64,000 bases of DNA from an uncultured Oligoflexia bacterium (GCA_913058265.1 CAJXPQ010000002.1:296559-360558), one strand, 5' to 3'; shown: positions 32,443 through 41,567, counted from the first letter of the stretch. The notes: generated by a model not told the origin, from the letters alone. Numbers and translations are program-made.

Positions 32443-34018
32443 GTTTTGGACAGCTCACCATTTTAAGTTTTTTTGCAAAATACTCATCATTTAAAGATGT
32501 GGCAAGTCCTTTAGGGTCTTTATTGTACCATTCAGGAGATTGATCAGCGGTATGGCATGATAAACATTTAGATTCATACATGTGATCTTTTTGCTCGTCT
32601 GGATTCAAATCAAATGGATGCTCAGAACTTTGGCTATGGCAGTTGAGGCATTGGACATTACCGTGATTTGCGATCACTTGTTTCTCGGTATCTAACTTAA
32701 GCCAATTCTTAGCAATTTTCTTTCTTTCTTTAGGTGGTAGCTTTCTGACTGGATGCTTTATCTTATTTTCTTTTATGAATTGATTCCAGTAATCTTTGTG
32801 ATTAAATTCAGAGCTTTCACTTTGAACCATCTTATTAAAGTGATTAAAGCCACCTTCCTCTCTGAAGCCTAAAGAGTGACATCCAATACACTTAGGGTTA
32901 TTGCTCTCCTTAGCATCAATGAGAGTTGTAAAAGCAATAGAGTGTGCTGTCTCTTGCCAGAAATCAACTTGCTTAGAGTGACATTCTGAACAAGAGATAT
33001 AAGTTGTAAGCTTATTTGATGTCTCAGAGTTAAAGAGTGAGCCTGAGCCTTCGTTTTGATAAATCTTATCTAACTTAACTTTGTAATCTTCAAGCCATTT
33101 TTGCATACTAGATGGCGTTTTTACTAATTCTTTAAGTTCATCTCGAACCTCAACAAGTTGATACTTTTCTTTTCCTTTTGGATTATTTGGAATTTTAATT
33201 TCACCAAGGTAGTGATTTCGAGATAGTACTTGTGCAAGTTGAGTTGTCCCTACATCCTCAGAAAATCTGAGGTAAGACTGGCTATGGGCCCCAATGATCC
33301 AGCTTAACTTTGGTAGCTCTTTAGCTAAGTTTCGATCTGAATCAATGCCACTATGGGATAGTAGAATAAATTTTTTATTAGAGATTTTTTTATACTTTTC
33401 ATTTATCAGAGTTAATTCTTTTTTTAGTGCCGCTAAGGGAGATGTAAATAATTTTCTATTTTTAACGCTAATAAGTTCGGGGGATGTTATCCCTAGAAAA
33501 AATAGGTTTTGCTTCCCAGACTTTATATAGGCATGTTTAATATGTTTTATTTTCATATCAATAGCAGAGTTTGTTATAAGAAATTTAAAGTTATGCTTCT
33601 TCGATACTTCAACTAAGAATTTTTCACCTAAAGCAAAATCTTGATCACCAGGTGTAAAAAATTTAAGTCCTAGAATATCAAAAGATTCAGCAATCTTATT
33701 TGCAGTGAAGGTACTCGACTTTTCAATGAAGTCTGGAACACTAATTGATTCAAAAAATGCATCACCAGTATCTAAATATATTTGATTTTCAGTTTTTGCA
33801 GTTGATTCCATATAGGCCTGCACTTGAATGAGTCCACCCAGTGGAAAGTTCCTACAACCACAGGGGTGTGTTTCACCATTAATATTGTGAGAGAAAAGGA
33901 CTTGAGCCGCTGAGTCTGAGTTTTGATTAAGCTCCTCATAATAAGTGTCGTCGGTCATTGAAACAAACTTGGAGCAACTACTAAAAAGGAGGAGAAGAAT
34001 CAGGGACAGGTACTTCAT
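32429..34018 (-). CDS. tetraheme c-type cytochrome / metallophosphatase fusion lipoprotein
   Basis: A 529-residue lipoprotein (lipobox LLFSSC, Cys15). Residues 35-300 resemble the 5'-nucleotidase/UshA metallophosphatase fold: NGETHPCGCRNFPLGGL, YLDTGDAFFE (83-90), LLSHSGIDSD (219-228) and IIGAHSQ (241-247). The C-terminal part has four heme-binding CXXCH sites: CSECH 343-347, CIGCH 377-381, CLNCH 457-461 and CLSCH 485-489, with extra histidines that can be axial ligands (AHSIAF, KHPVRK). Similar fusions exist in other bacteria but their role is not settled. Location would be the periplasmic side of the inner or outer membrane. It sits 3 bp after the CpoB-like gene in the pal operon, which is unexpected for an electron carrier. 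Confidence 0.85.
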   Translation of the reverse strand: MKYLSLILLLLFSSCSKFVSMTDDTYYEELNQNSDSAAQVLFSHNINGETHPCGCRNFPLGGLIQVQAYMESTAKTENQIYLDTGDAFFESISVPDFIEKSSTFTANKIAESFDILGLKFFTPGDQDFALGEKFLVEVSKKHNFKFLITNSAIDMKIKHIKHAYIKSGKQNLFFLGITSPELISVKNRKLFTSPLAALKKELTLINEKYKKISNKKFILLSHSGIDSDRNLAKELPKLSWIIGAHSQSYLRFSEDVGTTQLAQVLSRNHYLGEIKIPNNPKGKEKYQLVEVRDELKELVKTPSSMQKWLEDYKVKLDKIYQNEGSGSLFNSETSNKLTTYISCSECHSKQVDFWQETAHSIAFTTLIDAKESNNPKCIGCHSLGFREEGGFNHFNKMVQSESSEFNHKDYWNQFIKENKIKHPVRKLPPKERKKIAKNWLKLDTEKQVIANHGNVQCLNCHSQSSEHPFDLNPDEQKDHMYESKCLSCHTADQSPEWYNKDPKGLATSLNDEYFAKKLKMVSCPKLEKD

Positions 34019-34021
34019 TTT

Positions 34022-34786
34022 TTATATCTCTTTCTGCGCTGTTGCAGCATGCTTTGATTTTGGATAATTTTTTATTAATTCCTGGTAACTAGCTTTTGCC
34101 TCATCTGTCTTACCGCTTTTACTAAATGCTCTTGCAATATAAAGAAGTGAGCGAGGTGCAAAAGAGCTTCTAGGGTACTTTGTATAGATTTTACTGAAAT
34201 AAACCAGTGACTCGTTATACTTCTTATTCCAAAACTCAAGAAGTCCTAAATTAAAGTAGACATGATTTCTTTGAGCAGCATTTATCTTTCCACTTGATAG
34301 TACCGCATTATAAAGTTTCTTCGCTTTAGTCTTTTGATTTTTTTCAAATGCTTTATGAGCAATTTTTAACTGAGATGAACCGCTTGAAGAATTACTTCCA
34401 GACATTTTTGTTAGGGTTCCAGTTACTTTTTTTATAAACTTATTTTGTGAATCGACTTTGCTTGTTAAGTTTTTAATAAGCTCTTTATTTTCACGATTTT
34501 CCTGAGTTAAAATTTTCACCTGTTCCGAAAGCTGTGCCAGTGTTTCTGAGAAAGTTAACTCTTGTTCCTCTGAAGATTTTTGCCTTTTATAGTCAATCTC
34601 TTCAATTTTTCCAGATGTTGTTGATAGGCCATTTTGAACATTTTTAAGCTGGGTTGTTAAATCAGCAATAATTTTTGAACTTTGATTTAATTGAGTATCA
34701 ATTTGTTTCTCTCTTTTTATTTGTTCAGCAGTTTTAAAACAACTTGTTAAACTTAATAGTAAAGAGAGTATTAATAGCTTATTCAT
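34022..34786 (-). CDS. CpoB/YbgF-like lipoprotein with coiled coil and TPRs
   Basis: 254 residues with lipobox LLSLTSC (Cys16). Residues 25-125 are a coiled coil (QLNQSSKIIADLTTQLKNV, then SEQVKILTQENRENKELIKNLTSKVD), and 145-254 hold three TPR units ending FSKSGKTDEAKASYQELIKNYPKSKHAATA. This is the CpoB/YbgF layout: trimerising coiled coil plus TPR, working with Tol-Pal to coordinate outer-membrane constriction with wall synthesis. CpoB in E. coli is not lipidated, but related ones are. It lies two genes downstream of pal. Confidence 0.88.
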   Translation of the reverse strand: MNKLLILSLLLSLTSCFKTAEQIKREKQIDTQLNQSSKIIADLTTQLKNVQNGLSTTSGKIEEIDYKRQKSSEEQELTFSETLAQLSEQVKILTQENRENKELIKNLTSKVDSQNKFIKKVTGTLTKMSGSNSSSGSSQLKIAHKAFEKNQKTKAKKLYNAVLSSGKINAAQRNHVYFNLGLLEFWNKKYNESLVYFSKIYTKYPRSSFAPRSLLYIARAFSKSGKTDEAKASYQELIKNYPKSKHAATAQKEI

Positions 34787-34808
34787 ATGACATCCTTATC
34801 AATTGAAT

Positions 34809-35102
34809 TTAATTATCTAGAGTTACTTTTTTTATGGCCGCATACTCAGCCTTCTCAGAGAACTTAGTGCTAAGAGTTGCATATTGCTTGGCTTTGTTGA
34901 AGTATTTTCTTTTGTAAGCGGACTTTGCTTTAAGGTAATAAATTTCGGCTTTTCTGAAAAGTTGCGGTGAGTGAACTTCTGCTTTTGCTGCCTTTGCTGC
35001 TAAGAAAGCAGCTTGGGCAAGACTCATCTCTTGTTTAGGTCTCGTAGTCGCTAATCCGCAACTAAGAAGTAATAACAGAAGAAGAGCTTGCCATCTAAGC
35101 AT
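34809..35102 (-). CDS. small DUF4398-like lipoprotein
   Basis: 97 residues: lipobox LLLLLLSCG (Cys15), then two alanine-rich amphipathic helices with a repeating A..L..AK pattern (AAFLAAKAAKAEVHSPQLF and AEIYYLKAKSAYKRKYFNKA), typical of DUF4398 proteins that are often next to OmpA-like genes. It fits 5 bp after pal. It may be a periplasmic adaptor; nothing more specific is visible. Confidence 0.75.
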   Translation of the reverse strand: MLRWQALLLLLLLSCGLATTRPKQEMSLAQAAFLAAKAAKAEVHSPQLFRKAEIYYLKAKSAYKRKYFNKAKQYATLSTKFSEKAEYAAIKKVTLDN

Positions 35103-35107
35103 TATAA

Positions 35108-35620
35108 TTATTTAGCTGTAATTTTAAAGTTTGCTCTTCTGTTTTTTGACCAAGATTCTTCATCATGACCATAAGACACCGGGCTTTCTTTCCCTAAAGA
35201 AACAACATCAATTCTTGATGATTCAACACCGAAAGACTCTAAGTAACCTTTAACAGCATTAGCTCTTCTTTCTCCAAGAGCAAGGTTAAATTGTACTCCA
35301 CCTCTTTCATCACAGTGACCTTCAACTTGAATATCTACTCCAGCTGTTGATTTAAGCCACATTGCATTTTGCTCTAAAGTTGATTTGGCAATATCACTTA
35401 ACTCAGATGAGTTAAATGGGAAGTAAACTGTTCTTAGTGGACCAGCTGTTGCATCGTCTGATGAACCGTTTGCTTCAAAAGATACTGCATCTGCAGCATC
35501 GTCAACCATTGAGTCTGAAGAACTTCCAGAGTCTTTCTTAGCCCCAGATGAACAACCTACTAGAGTTAAAGTAACGGCCATTAGTAAAGTTAAACTACTG
35601 TTTTTGATTAGTGACTTCAT
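35108..35620 (-). CDS. pal: peptidoglycan-associated lipoprotein
   Basis: 170 residues. Signal and lipobox LTLVGCSSG (Cys23), a Ser/Asp-rich linker of about 35 residues, then an OmpA-like domain. That domain has TVYFPFNSSEL, VEGHCDERG and NLALGERRANAVKGYL, where the Asp and Arg contact meso-diaminopimelate of the wall. Pal ties the outer membrane to peptidoglycan. It is the first of eight genes read leftwards as one probable operon; the tolQRAB genes are not in this window. Confidence 0.95.
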   Translation of the reverse strand: MKSLIKNSSLTLLMAVTLTLVGCSSGAKKDSGSSSDSMVDDAADAVSFEANGSSDDATAGPLRTVYFPFNSSELSDIAKSTLEQNAMWLKSTAGVDIQVEGHCDERGGVQFNLALGERRANAVKGYLESFGVESSRIDVVSLGKESPVSYGHDEESWSKNRRANFKITAK

Positions 35621-35652
35621 CGCATTTCCTTTTTGTATATTTTCTATAATTA

Positions 35653-35680
35653 TTATATAAGATATTGAAATCTTATATAA
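35653..35680. promoter_or_regulatory. perfect 11-bp inverted repeat upstream of pal
   Basis: TTATATAAGAT (35653-35663) and ATCTTATATAA (35670-35680) are perfect complements with the 6-bp loop ATTGAA. It lies 33-60 bp before the pal start codon, where a -10 region or leader would be. It may be an operator or a leader hairpin controlling the whole operon. Confidence 0.5.
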
Positions 35681-35873
35681 CTATCCCATAATTTATTGAT
35701 ATTAGAAGTCTTTTCGGAAAAAAAAGTTAAATTCTTAATAGTTTATAAAGATCTTATCTTTTCTTTTTATGTTGCGTTGTGTTCTCTGACACTCTTTTCA
35801 AAAAAATGACTGTTTCAAGGTTGTTTTTTTAAGTGATTTTAGGCATTTAGATCATGCTGTTGATGTTTGAAAC

Positions 35874-35889
35874 TTGGCACGGGTCTTGC
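35874..35889 (+). promoter_or_regulatory. sigma-54 (RpoN) promoter
   Basis: TTGGCACGGGTCTTGC matches the -24/-12 consensus TGGCACG-N4-TTGC at every conserved position, with GG (35876-35877) and GC (35888-35889) separated by exactly 10 bp. It lies in a non-coding stretch and points right, away from pal, towards a terminator about 100 bp on. There is no gene in this orientation before the terminator. Upstream activator sites were not recognised in the AT-rich 200 bp before it. Confidence 0.85.
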
Positions 35890-35899
35890 TTAAGTAAAG

Positions 35900-35992
35900 G
35901 TGTGTGTGTGTTGGAGTTATGAAAAAAGGATTTTTTTATAGCTTCTCCTAATGTCTCTCAAAAAAAGCCCATATTCTCGTATGGGCTTTTTT
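35900..35992 (+). ncRNA. candidate sigma-54-dependent small RNA, about 93 nt
   Basis: Boundaries are inferred: start about 11 bases after the GC of the sigma-54 promoter, end in the T-run of the terminator. After a (TG)n stretch, bases 35913-35927 pair with 35931-35945 as one continuous 15-bp helix (three G-T wobbles, loop GGA). A second hairpin is the terminator. The upstream arm of the helix contains GGAG and ATG. A possible 10-codon reading frame (MKKGFFYSFS) begins at 35919, only 2 bases from that GGAG and inside the helix, so translation looks unlikely. The remainder of the 390-bp region between pal and the arginase-like gene (35621-36010) shows nothing besides this unit and the pal inverted repeat. 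Confidence 0.65.
35960..35992. terminator. strong bidirectional rho-independent terminator
   Basis: GCCCATA (35967-35973) pairs with TATGGGC (35980-35986), loop TTCTCG, flanked by A7 (35960-35966) on the left and T6 (35987-35992) on the right. It ends the putative small RNA on the plus strand and, on the minus strand, the arginase-family gene that stops at 36011. Confidence 0.93.
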
Positions 35993-36010
35993 ATTTCTCA
36001 AAACTCAATA

Positions 36011-36940
36011 CTAAATTATAAAGTCATAGATTATTCGTGCAATGGATCTCGCACCTAAATTAGATAGGTCGTCGTATACGGGATTGTATTCATATATGCC
36101 AAAGAAGTGATTTTTTGCTTTTAGTTGAGCGAAAGTATTTATGAGCAGGTAAGTATGATTAAGTGGAAGCCCAAGTCCGTTGACAGCACTTACACCTTTC
36201 ATATTTGCCCCGTCTATAGCATCACTATCGAGGCTTATAACAATGGCAGTGTCAGGATCGATATCAAAAGGACATCCTGCAAGTAAATCGCTTTCATCTA
36301 TTTTACCTATATTAGAGAAGCATTTTGTTGTATTGATGAGATCATTTATATGAAAGTGCTTTTCAGTTCCATTTTTTAGAGGAGTGAGCGTTGATTTTGA
36401 ATTTGTAGCAATGTGAATACCATATTGAATTAAATGGAAAGGAGTAGAGGAAGTCAAATCAAAGTCTCTGAAGGGGGTTCCTGAATGGCTTCTTTGGTCA
36501 ACTCGAGTATCACAATGGGCATCTATATTTAGTATCAATATATTTTTATACTTCTTAGAATCATTAATTGCCTTCAAGAGGGGATAGACATGATCGTGGC
36601 CACCACCAATGTGAACAAACTTTTGGTTATTATTTTTATGTTCCTCTAAGCTGCTTAAAATCTTCTTCGAGCTATTTAATTGCGCCTGCTCGAAGTTTAG
36701 TTTCTCCTCTGCTTGTGATGAGACCTGTATAACTGAAATAGAGTCATAGTCTTCCATGTGATCATTTAACTTTAAAAGTTGCTCCGTTATCGCCTTTGGT
36801 GCATATCTTGATCCATTGCGACCCGAATTCCTTCTAACTCCAATATCAGAAGGAGACGTAATAATAACTGGGGATAGAGAACTCTTCTCACTTGAATTAT
36901 TGGTCATTGACCTTAATGACTCATCTTGTCTGTTTTTCAT
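36011..36940 (-). CDS. arginase/agmatinase/formimidoylglutamase family hydrolase
   Basis: 309-residue binuclear manganese ureohydrolase. All six metal ligands are in place: His115 (GGGHDH), Asp140, His142 and Asp144 (IDAHCDTR), Asp238 and Asp240 (SLDSDAID). FGIYEYNPVYDD near the end is also conserved in the family. The specificity loop after DAHCDTR (SHSGTPFRD) has the SGTPFR form common in formimidoylglutamases and related members, so hydrolysis of a guanidino- or formimino- amino acid is expected. No hut genes are near. AGGTTC seven to eight bases before the ATG supports the start. Confidence 0.9.
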   Translation of the reverse strand: MKNRQDESLRSMTNNSSEKSSLSPVIITSPSDIGVRRNSGRNGSRYAPKAITEQLLKLNDHMEDYDSISVIQVSSQAEEKLNFEQAQLNSSKKILSSLEEHKNNNQKFVHIGGGHDHVYPLLKAINDSKKYKNILILNIDAHCDTRVDQRSHSGTPFRDFDLTSSTPFHLIQYGIHIATNSKSTLTPLKNGTEKHFHINDLINTTKCFSNIGKIDESDLLAGCPFDIDPDTAIVISLDSDAIDGANMKGVSAVNGLGLPLNHTYLLINTFAQLKAKNHFFGIYEYNPVYDDLSNLGARSIARIIYDFII

Positions 36941-37007
36941 TGTATGAACCTCTTTTATGTATAATACTAATAATAAGGATTATTTTAAAGGTATTTTGCG
37001 AACGTTT

Positions 37008-38450
37008 ATGAAATGGTTTTTAATACAAAATAACGAACATTTAGGTCCCTTCTCAGAAGAAACTCTTGATGAGCTTCAAAGAAAGGGAGAAATTACCGCA
37101 AATGACCTAATATGGACTGAGGGATGGGACAGACCTAAGCCTCTACATGAAGCACTTTCCGAGAATTCTACTGAGTTTGAGGTGTTGGGAGATGTTTCAG
37201 AAGTCATAAATTTTGAAGTTGAAGAAGCAGTTATAAAGGCGGAAGAAATTCCACCAGATTTACCTCCAGAGTTACCAATCGAAATTAAGAATCATTATAA
37301 AGAAAAACAGAAAATTCTAGCAGTATCTAAAGTTGAGATCGAAGAAGATATTGAGGAATTCGATGAACAAGATATTGATGAGAGCGATGACGAAGTTGAG
37401 ATTGACTTTAAGGAGTTCGAGTTTGAGTACGAAAAAAATGAAAAATCAATTCTAAGAAAACTCCAAGTCTTGGCGATAGCCTTCATTATAATTGTCATTG
37501 CAATTCCAACATTCTTTTATATAAAAAGTCAGAATAAAACTTTGAACCGACCAGAGTCGATGTCTATGGTTGACTACGAAAGACTGAAGCTGGTTGCCTC
37601 TGACTTTAGAAGAGAGCTGCAGTTTGCAGTTGCATTAGCTCCAGATAAAAAAACTCTTTGGATTTCTACAAACCTTCCTCTATCGGGTGAGATTTTCCTG
37701 ACAATGAAAAGTAAGCAAGGTCGAACTCTTGGAGAAAATGTCGAGTTGAAAGCCAAAGGTTTATTAAAAGATAATCTAATAGAGATAAATAATTTTCAAT
37801 TTGTTCTTGGATCTAAGATTGTCGATGGGCATTATGATTTAGAAATTTATACTGTGGATGACCTAGGGACTCCATTTTATCAGCGCTTCTTTGAGTCTAG
37901 ACCAAAGCAAATAAGATATATCAATCAGTTTTTAGTTACGAGTTTAAAGGCTAAGGATTTTGAGAAACAATTAAGTCTATTGCATGGTGAGAAGAATCTA
38001 AACTCTTCTGCTTTTTGGAAAGAATTACTTGAGAAATATCGAACTGTGAAGTTTATTGCTGTGAAGATTAGATCCGCTTTGGCGAAAAGCTTTGGGCCAA
38101 GTGAGGTCTCTTTTAATGATAAAGTGAACCAGTTTGAGTCAGATTACAAGAAACAATTTGGTGTCTTCTTTACTAGCTTTGTTCAGCTTAATGAGAAAAG
38201 TTATGAGCAGGTTGTTAAGAAAAATTATGCAGACAAAATTGATATTATGGCCGGTTTTTCCAATCTATCTGAACTTGCTGTTGATATTGGTGAAGCATCT
38301 ATGGGGGCGTTAGAGAAGCTTAGGGCTTACGATTCTGACAACGGCTCTCCTGAAAACCTTAAAGAGTTACAAGCAGATGTATTGTTTGATTTTGATCGAA
38401 TTATTCGGCAGTGTGATCGCAAAATCTCTAATATAAATATCGTCCCTTAA
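37008..38450 (+). CDS. GYF_2-domain single-pass membrane protein
   Basis: The N-terminal 50 residues are a GYF_2 (DUF4339) domain: KWFLIQNNEHLGPFSEETL followed by ITANDLIWTEGWDRPKPLHEAL, a fold that binds proline-rich or other short peptides. Next is a very acidic linker (about 65-145), a membrane segment at 150-172 (LQVLAIAFIIIVIAIPTFFYI) and a 300-residue extracytoplasmic region without a recognised domain. ATG 37008 puts the GYF_2 domain at the first residue; a TTG at 36996, closer to AAAGG, would add four residues. The gene diverges from the arginase-like gene. Its end overlaps the MBL gene by 4 bp. The domain suggests a peptide-sensing or scaffold protein. Confidence 0.8.
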   Translation: MKWFLIQNNEHLGPFSEETLDELQRKGEITANDLIWTEGWDRPKPLHEALSENSTEFEVLGDVSEVINFEVEEAVIKAEEIPPDLPPELPIEIKNHYKEKQKILAVSKVEIEEDIEEFDEQDIDESDDEVEIDFKEFEFEYEKNEKSILRKLQVLAIAFIIIVIAIPTFFYIKSQNKTLNRPESMSMVDYERLKLVASDFRRELQFAVALAPDKKTLWISTNLPLSGEIFLTMKSKQGRTLGENVELKAKGLLKDNLIEINNFQFVLGSKIVDGHYDLEIYTVDDLGTPFYQRFFESRPKQIRYINQFLVTSLKAKDFEKQLSLLHGEKNLNSSAFWKELLEKYRTVKFIAVKIRSALAKSFGPSEVSFNDKVNQFESDYKKQFGVFFTSFVQLNEKSYEQVVKKNYADKIDIMAGFSNLSELAVDIGEASMGALEKLRAYDSDNGSPENLKELQADVLFDFDRIIRQCDRKISNINIVP

Positions 38451-39310
38451 ATTTCTAGTAATGAATTCTGATTAGACTTAAACTCTTCTTTCAGGGCATA
38501 TCGACCCCGTTCATCTTTGTGAAGTGTTCCTCCCCAAACCTCATCGTCATGCTCAAAGATCATTTTTAAATTATGTTTTAAAATGTATTGGTAAAATTTT
38601 TCTTTATACACAGTCGTAGTTCCAGGCTCAATATCGTAACCCATTACCCAAGGTATATTTACATGGTGGCGCATTGGAACTAAGTCGGCCATGTAGATAT
38701 AGTCCTTAACTATTGGATGAATCATATAGGGAGTATGTCCAAAGCTCGTTAAAAAAGATATTTCTTCTTCGCCGTCTTTAAGGATGTTTCCTTCGTTACC
38801 GCTAATGAAGTTGATTTGATTCTTGGCGATATATTGCTCGAGTAATGGTCGAAAATAATTTTTTTGAAACGATCCAGTATCTCTTAGTGTTGGATTTTTT
38901 GCATATTCAAAGTGATCTTTATGTAAGTGGATTGTAGCATTGGGGAAGGTTAGTTTATTACCTTCAGCTAGGCCTCCTACATGATCAAAATGCAGATGAG
39001 AGAGAATAATATCTGTTATGTCTTCCGTTTTAATTTCAAGCTCTTGTGAAAGTATATTGGTAATAGGTTTGGGCCTACTGTTGATATCAAATTGTTGGCA
39101 AAATTTTTCGTTGTGATAATCACCAATGCCAGTATCAATTAAAATGTTTCTATTTTTTGTTTGAATCAGCATAATTCTTAGGGACATGTGAATTCTGTTA
39201 AACTCATCAGGTCTAATTCTTTTTGACCACAGAGGTTTTGGGATTATCCCAAACATGGCACCTCCATCAAGTTTGAACGTAGCCGGATGCATCAAGTAAA
39301 TTCTTGCCAT
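38447..39310 (-). CDS. MBL-fold metallohydrolase (lactonase/hydrolase-like)
   Basis: 287 residues. The zinc motif SHLHFDHVGG gives His105, His107, Asp109 and His110; further ligands are in FGHTPYMIHP and YMADLVPMRHHV. LIDTGIGDYHNEK upstream is the usual second-strand motif. The overall arrangement is of the AHL-lactonase/quorum-quenching and related hydrolase subgroup, but the real substrate is unknown. GAGG six bases before the ATG marks the start. It is a single leftward gene divergent from sucCD. Confidence 0.88.
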   Translation of the reverse strand: MARIYLMHPATFKLDGGAMFGIIPKPLWSKRIRPDEFNRIHMSLRIMLIQTKNRNILIDTGIGDYHNEKFCQQFDINSRPKPITNILSQELEIKTEDITDIILSHLHFDHVGGLAEGNKLTFPNATIHLHKDHFEYAKNPTLRDTGSFQKNYFRPLLEQYIAKNQINFISGNEGNILKDGEEEISFLTSFGHTPYMIHPIVKDYIYMADLVPMRHHVNIPWVMGYDIEPGTTTVYKEKFYQYILKHNLKMIFEHDDEVWGGTLHKDERGRYALKEEFKSNQNSLLEI

Positions 39311-39399
39311 TTAAAACCTCATTTATCAATTTAACCAACCTATCTACTCTAGATCTGCGCTGTGCGCATGTCAATGATGCACACGTTCTTTTTCTTAGG

Positions 39400-39427
39400 T
39401 TGATAAGGAGTAAAAAGTGTCTATAAT
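39400..39427 (+). promoter_or_regulatory. promoter for sucCD
   Basis: TTGATA (39400-39405), 16-bp spacer and a perfect TATAAT (39422-39427). A leader of about 50 bases would follow before the sucC ATG, preceded by AAGGAG. Confidence 0.7.
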
Positions 39428-39485
39428 TACCATAATTAACATTTGTAAACTTAAATTAATATAAGTTCATATCTAAGGAGTTCGT

Positions 39486-40655
39486 ATGAACGTTCACGAG
39501 TATCAAGCTAAAGACCTGATGAGAGAAGCAGGGATTAGTGTTCTTAAAGGTGGAACAGCAAAGTCTGGAGATGAAGCTGTTGAAGTTGCTAAAAAGTTAG
39601 GTGGAAATATTTGGGTTGTAAAAGCTCAGATTCATGCTGGCGGCCGTGGAAAAGGTGGCGGGGTAAAACTTGCAAAATCTTTAGAAGAGGTTAAGCAATT
39701 TGGTGATGAAATTATGGGTATGACTTTAATTACTCATCAGACAGGTCCTGAAGGTAAAGTCGTAAATACTCTCTTAGTTGAAGAGGGCTGTGATATTGAT
39801 CATGAATATTACGTTGGAATCGTATTAGATAGAGACACTTCAAGAATAACAATGATGGCCTCAAGAGAGGGGGGAGTTGATATTGAAGAAATCGCGAAAG
39901 ACTCACCAGAAAAAATCATTAAAGTTGGAATTGATCCTGCTGTTGGTTACAACGCTTACGTAGGAAGGAAACTTGGTTTTGGAATTGGTCTTAAGGGAGA
40001 TACTTTAAAGAAGGCAATGAAATTCTTTGAAGGTCTTTATGATATGTATATAGACAGAGATTGCTCTATCGCAGAAATCAATCCTCTTGTTACGACAAAG
40101 TCTGGGGATGTTATTGCTCTAGACGCAAAACTTAACTTTGATGATAATGCACTATACAGACAACCAGCAATTGAAGAATTAAGAGATGAGACAGAAGAAT
40201 CATCTCAAGAGTTAGAAGCTGGTAAGTACGGACTTTCTTATATTTCATTAGACGGAAATATCGGTTGTTTAGTAAACGGTGCTGGTCTTGCGATGGGGAC
40301 ATTAGATATCATTAAAATTTTTGGTGGAGAGCCCGCAAACTTCCTAGATGTAGGGGGCGGGGCAACGAAAGAAACTGTTCAAAAAGCATTTGAAATTATT
40401 CTTGAAGACAAAAACGTTAAAGCAATACTTGTAAATATCTTTGGTGGGATCATGAAGTGTGACATCATTGCTGAGGGTGTTGTTGCTGCAGCAAAAGAAT
40501 TAAAGCTTTCTGTTCCTCTTGTTGTTCGACTTGAGGGAACAAACGTTAATCTTGGAAAGAAAATACTAGAAGAATCAGGTCTTGCCATTACTCCGGCAGG
40601 CGATTTAGCTGATGCTGCAAAGAAAGTTGTTGCAGCTGCAAACGGGGAGGCGTAA
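39486..40655 (+). CDS. sucC: succinyl-CoA synthetase beta subunit
   Basis: TCA-cycle enzyme subunit that binds nucleotide and succinate, making ATP/GTP from succinyl-CoA with SucD. 389 residues. ATP-grasp begins [37 protein letters not shown] and the metal region [26 protein letters not shown] are conserved, as is [17 protein letters not shown]. The next gene starts directly after its stop. Confidence 0.98.
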   Translation: MNVHEYQAKDLMREAGISVLKGGTAKSGDEAVEVAKKLGGNIWVVKAQIHAGGRGKGGGVKLAKSLEEVKQFGDEIMGMTLITHQTGPEGKVVNTLLVEEGCDIDHEYYVGIVLDRDTSRITMMASREGGVDIEEIAKDSPEKIIKVGIDPAVGYNAYVGRKLGFGIGLKGDTLKKAMKFFEGLYDMYIDRDCSIAEINPLVTTKSGDVIALDAKLNFDDNALYRQPAIEELRDETEESSQELEAGKYGLSYISLDGNIGCLVNGAGLAMGTLDIIKIFGGEPANFLDVGGGATKETVQKAFEIILEDKNVKAILVNIFGGIMKCDIIAEGVVAAAKELKLSVPLVVRLEGTNVNLGKKILEESGLAITPAGDLADAAKKVVAAANGEA

Positions 40656-41525
40656 ATGACTATACTTGTAGGTAGAGATACAAAATTAATGACAGTTGGT
40701 TTAACAGGAAAGCAAGGAACATTTCACACATTACAATGCCGTGACTACGGAACAAATGTTGTTGGTGGAGTTACTCCTGGTAAAGGTGGGATTACTCACG
40801 AAGGTATTCCTGTATTTAATACAATTAATGAATGTATTGAAGTAACTGGCGCAAATGCAGCAATGGTATTCGTACCACCCCCATTTGCTGCAGATTCAAT
40901 TCTTGAGTGTATTGAGTCTGGAATTCCTCTTATAATTGCTATTACGGAGGGGATTCCAATTAATGATATGGTTAAAGTTAGATCAGCACTTAAGGCTTCT
41001 AGTTCAATCCTAATCGGTCCTAACTGTCCTGGAATTATTACTCCGGGGGAATGTAAAATTGGAATCATGCCTGGGCATATTCATATGCCAGGTAGAGTTG
41101 GAGTTATTTCAAGATCAGGAACTCTAACTTATGAAGCAGTTTTTCAATTAACTCAAAGAGAAATCGGTCAATCAACTTGTGTTGGTATCGGTGGAGATCC
41201 TGTTAATGGAACAAGCTTTATTGATTGTTTAGACTTATTTGAAAAAGATCCAGATACAGATGCTGTTATTATGATTGGAGAGATCGGTGGTAATGCAGAA
41301 TCAGATGCTGCGAGATGGATCAAAAAGAATATGACTAAGCCTGTTGTTTCTTTCATTGCTGGTGCTTCGGCCCCTGCAGGTAAAAGAATGGGACATGCGG
41401 GTGCAATTATTTCTGGTGGTGATGATACTGCAGAAGCTAAGTACAAAGTTTTAGAAGAGTGCGGTGTGACAATTGCTCGATCTCCTGCAGAACTTGGCGA
41501 AAAGGTTGCAGAAGTACTTAAATAG
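40656..41525 (+). CDS. sucD: succinyl-CoA synthetase alpha subunit
   Basis: 289 residues. The CoA-binding Rossmann part includes TGKQGTFHT and [32 protein letters not shown] is the loop before the second domain; the phosphohistidine lies in [13 protein letters not shown]. The gene begins right after sucC (stop TAA then ATG), completing the two-subunit enzyme. ndk follows 42 bp on and is related by nucleotide exchange: NDK can pass the phosphate from GTP to ADP. Confidence 0.98.
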   Translation: MTILVGRDTKLMTVGLTGKQGTFHTLQCRDYGTNVVGGVTPGKGGITHEGIPVFNTINECIEVTGANAAMVFVPPPFAADSILECIESGIPLIIAITEGIPINDMVKVRSALKASSSILIGPNCPGIITPGECKIGIMPGHIHMPGRVGVISRSGTLTYEAVFQLTQREIGQSTCVGIGGDPVNGTSFIDCLDLFEKDPDTDAVIMIGEIGGNAESDAARWIKKNMTKPVVSFIAGASAPAGKRMGHAGAIISGGDDTAEAKYKVLEECGVTIARSPAELGEKVAEVLK

Positions 41526-41567
41526 TTGTAAAAAGCGAAATAATTAATTTTTTAAGGAGACCAAAAA

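Noticed and set aside
35919..35951. A 10-codon reading frame (MKKGFFYSFS) in the sigma-54 unit
   Set aside because: The GGAG is only 2 bases from the ATG and both lie in a 15-bp helix, so efficient translation is unlikely; kept only as a note to the small RNA.
40379..41446. Minus-strand open frames of 69-92 codons across sucC and sucD
   Set aside because: They lie opposite highly conserved genes, have no ribosome sites and encode Ser/Ile/Pro-rich sequence typical of the reverse strand.
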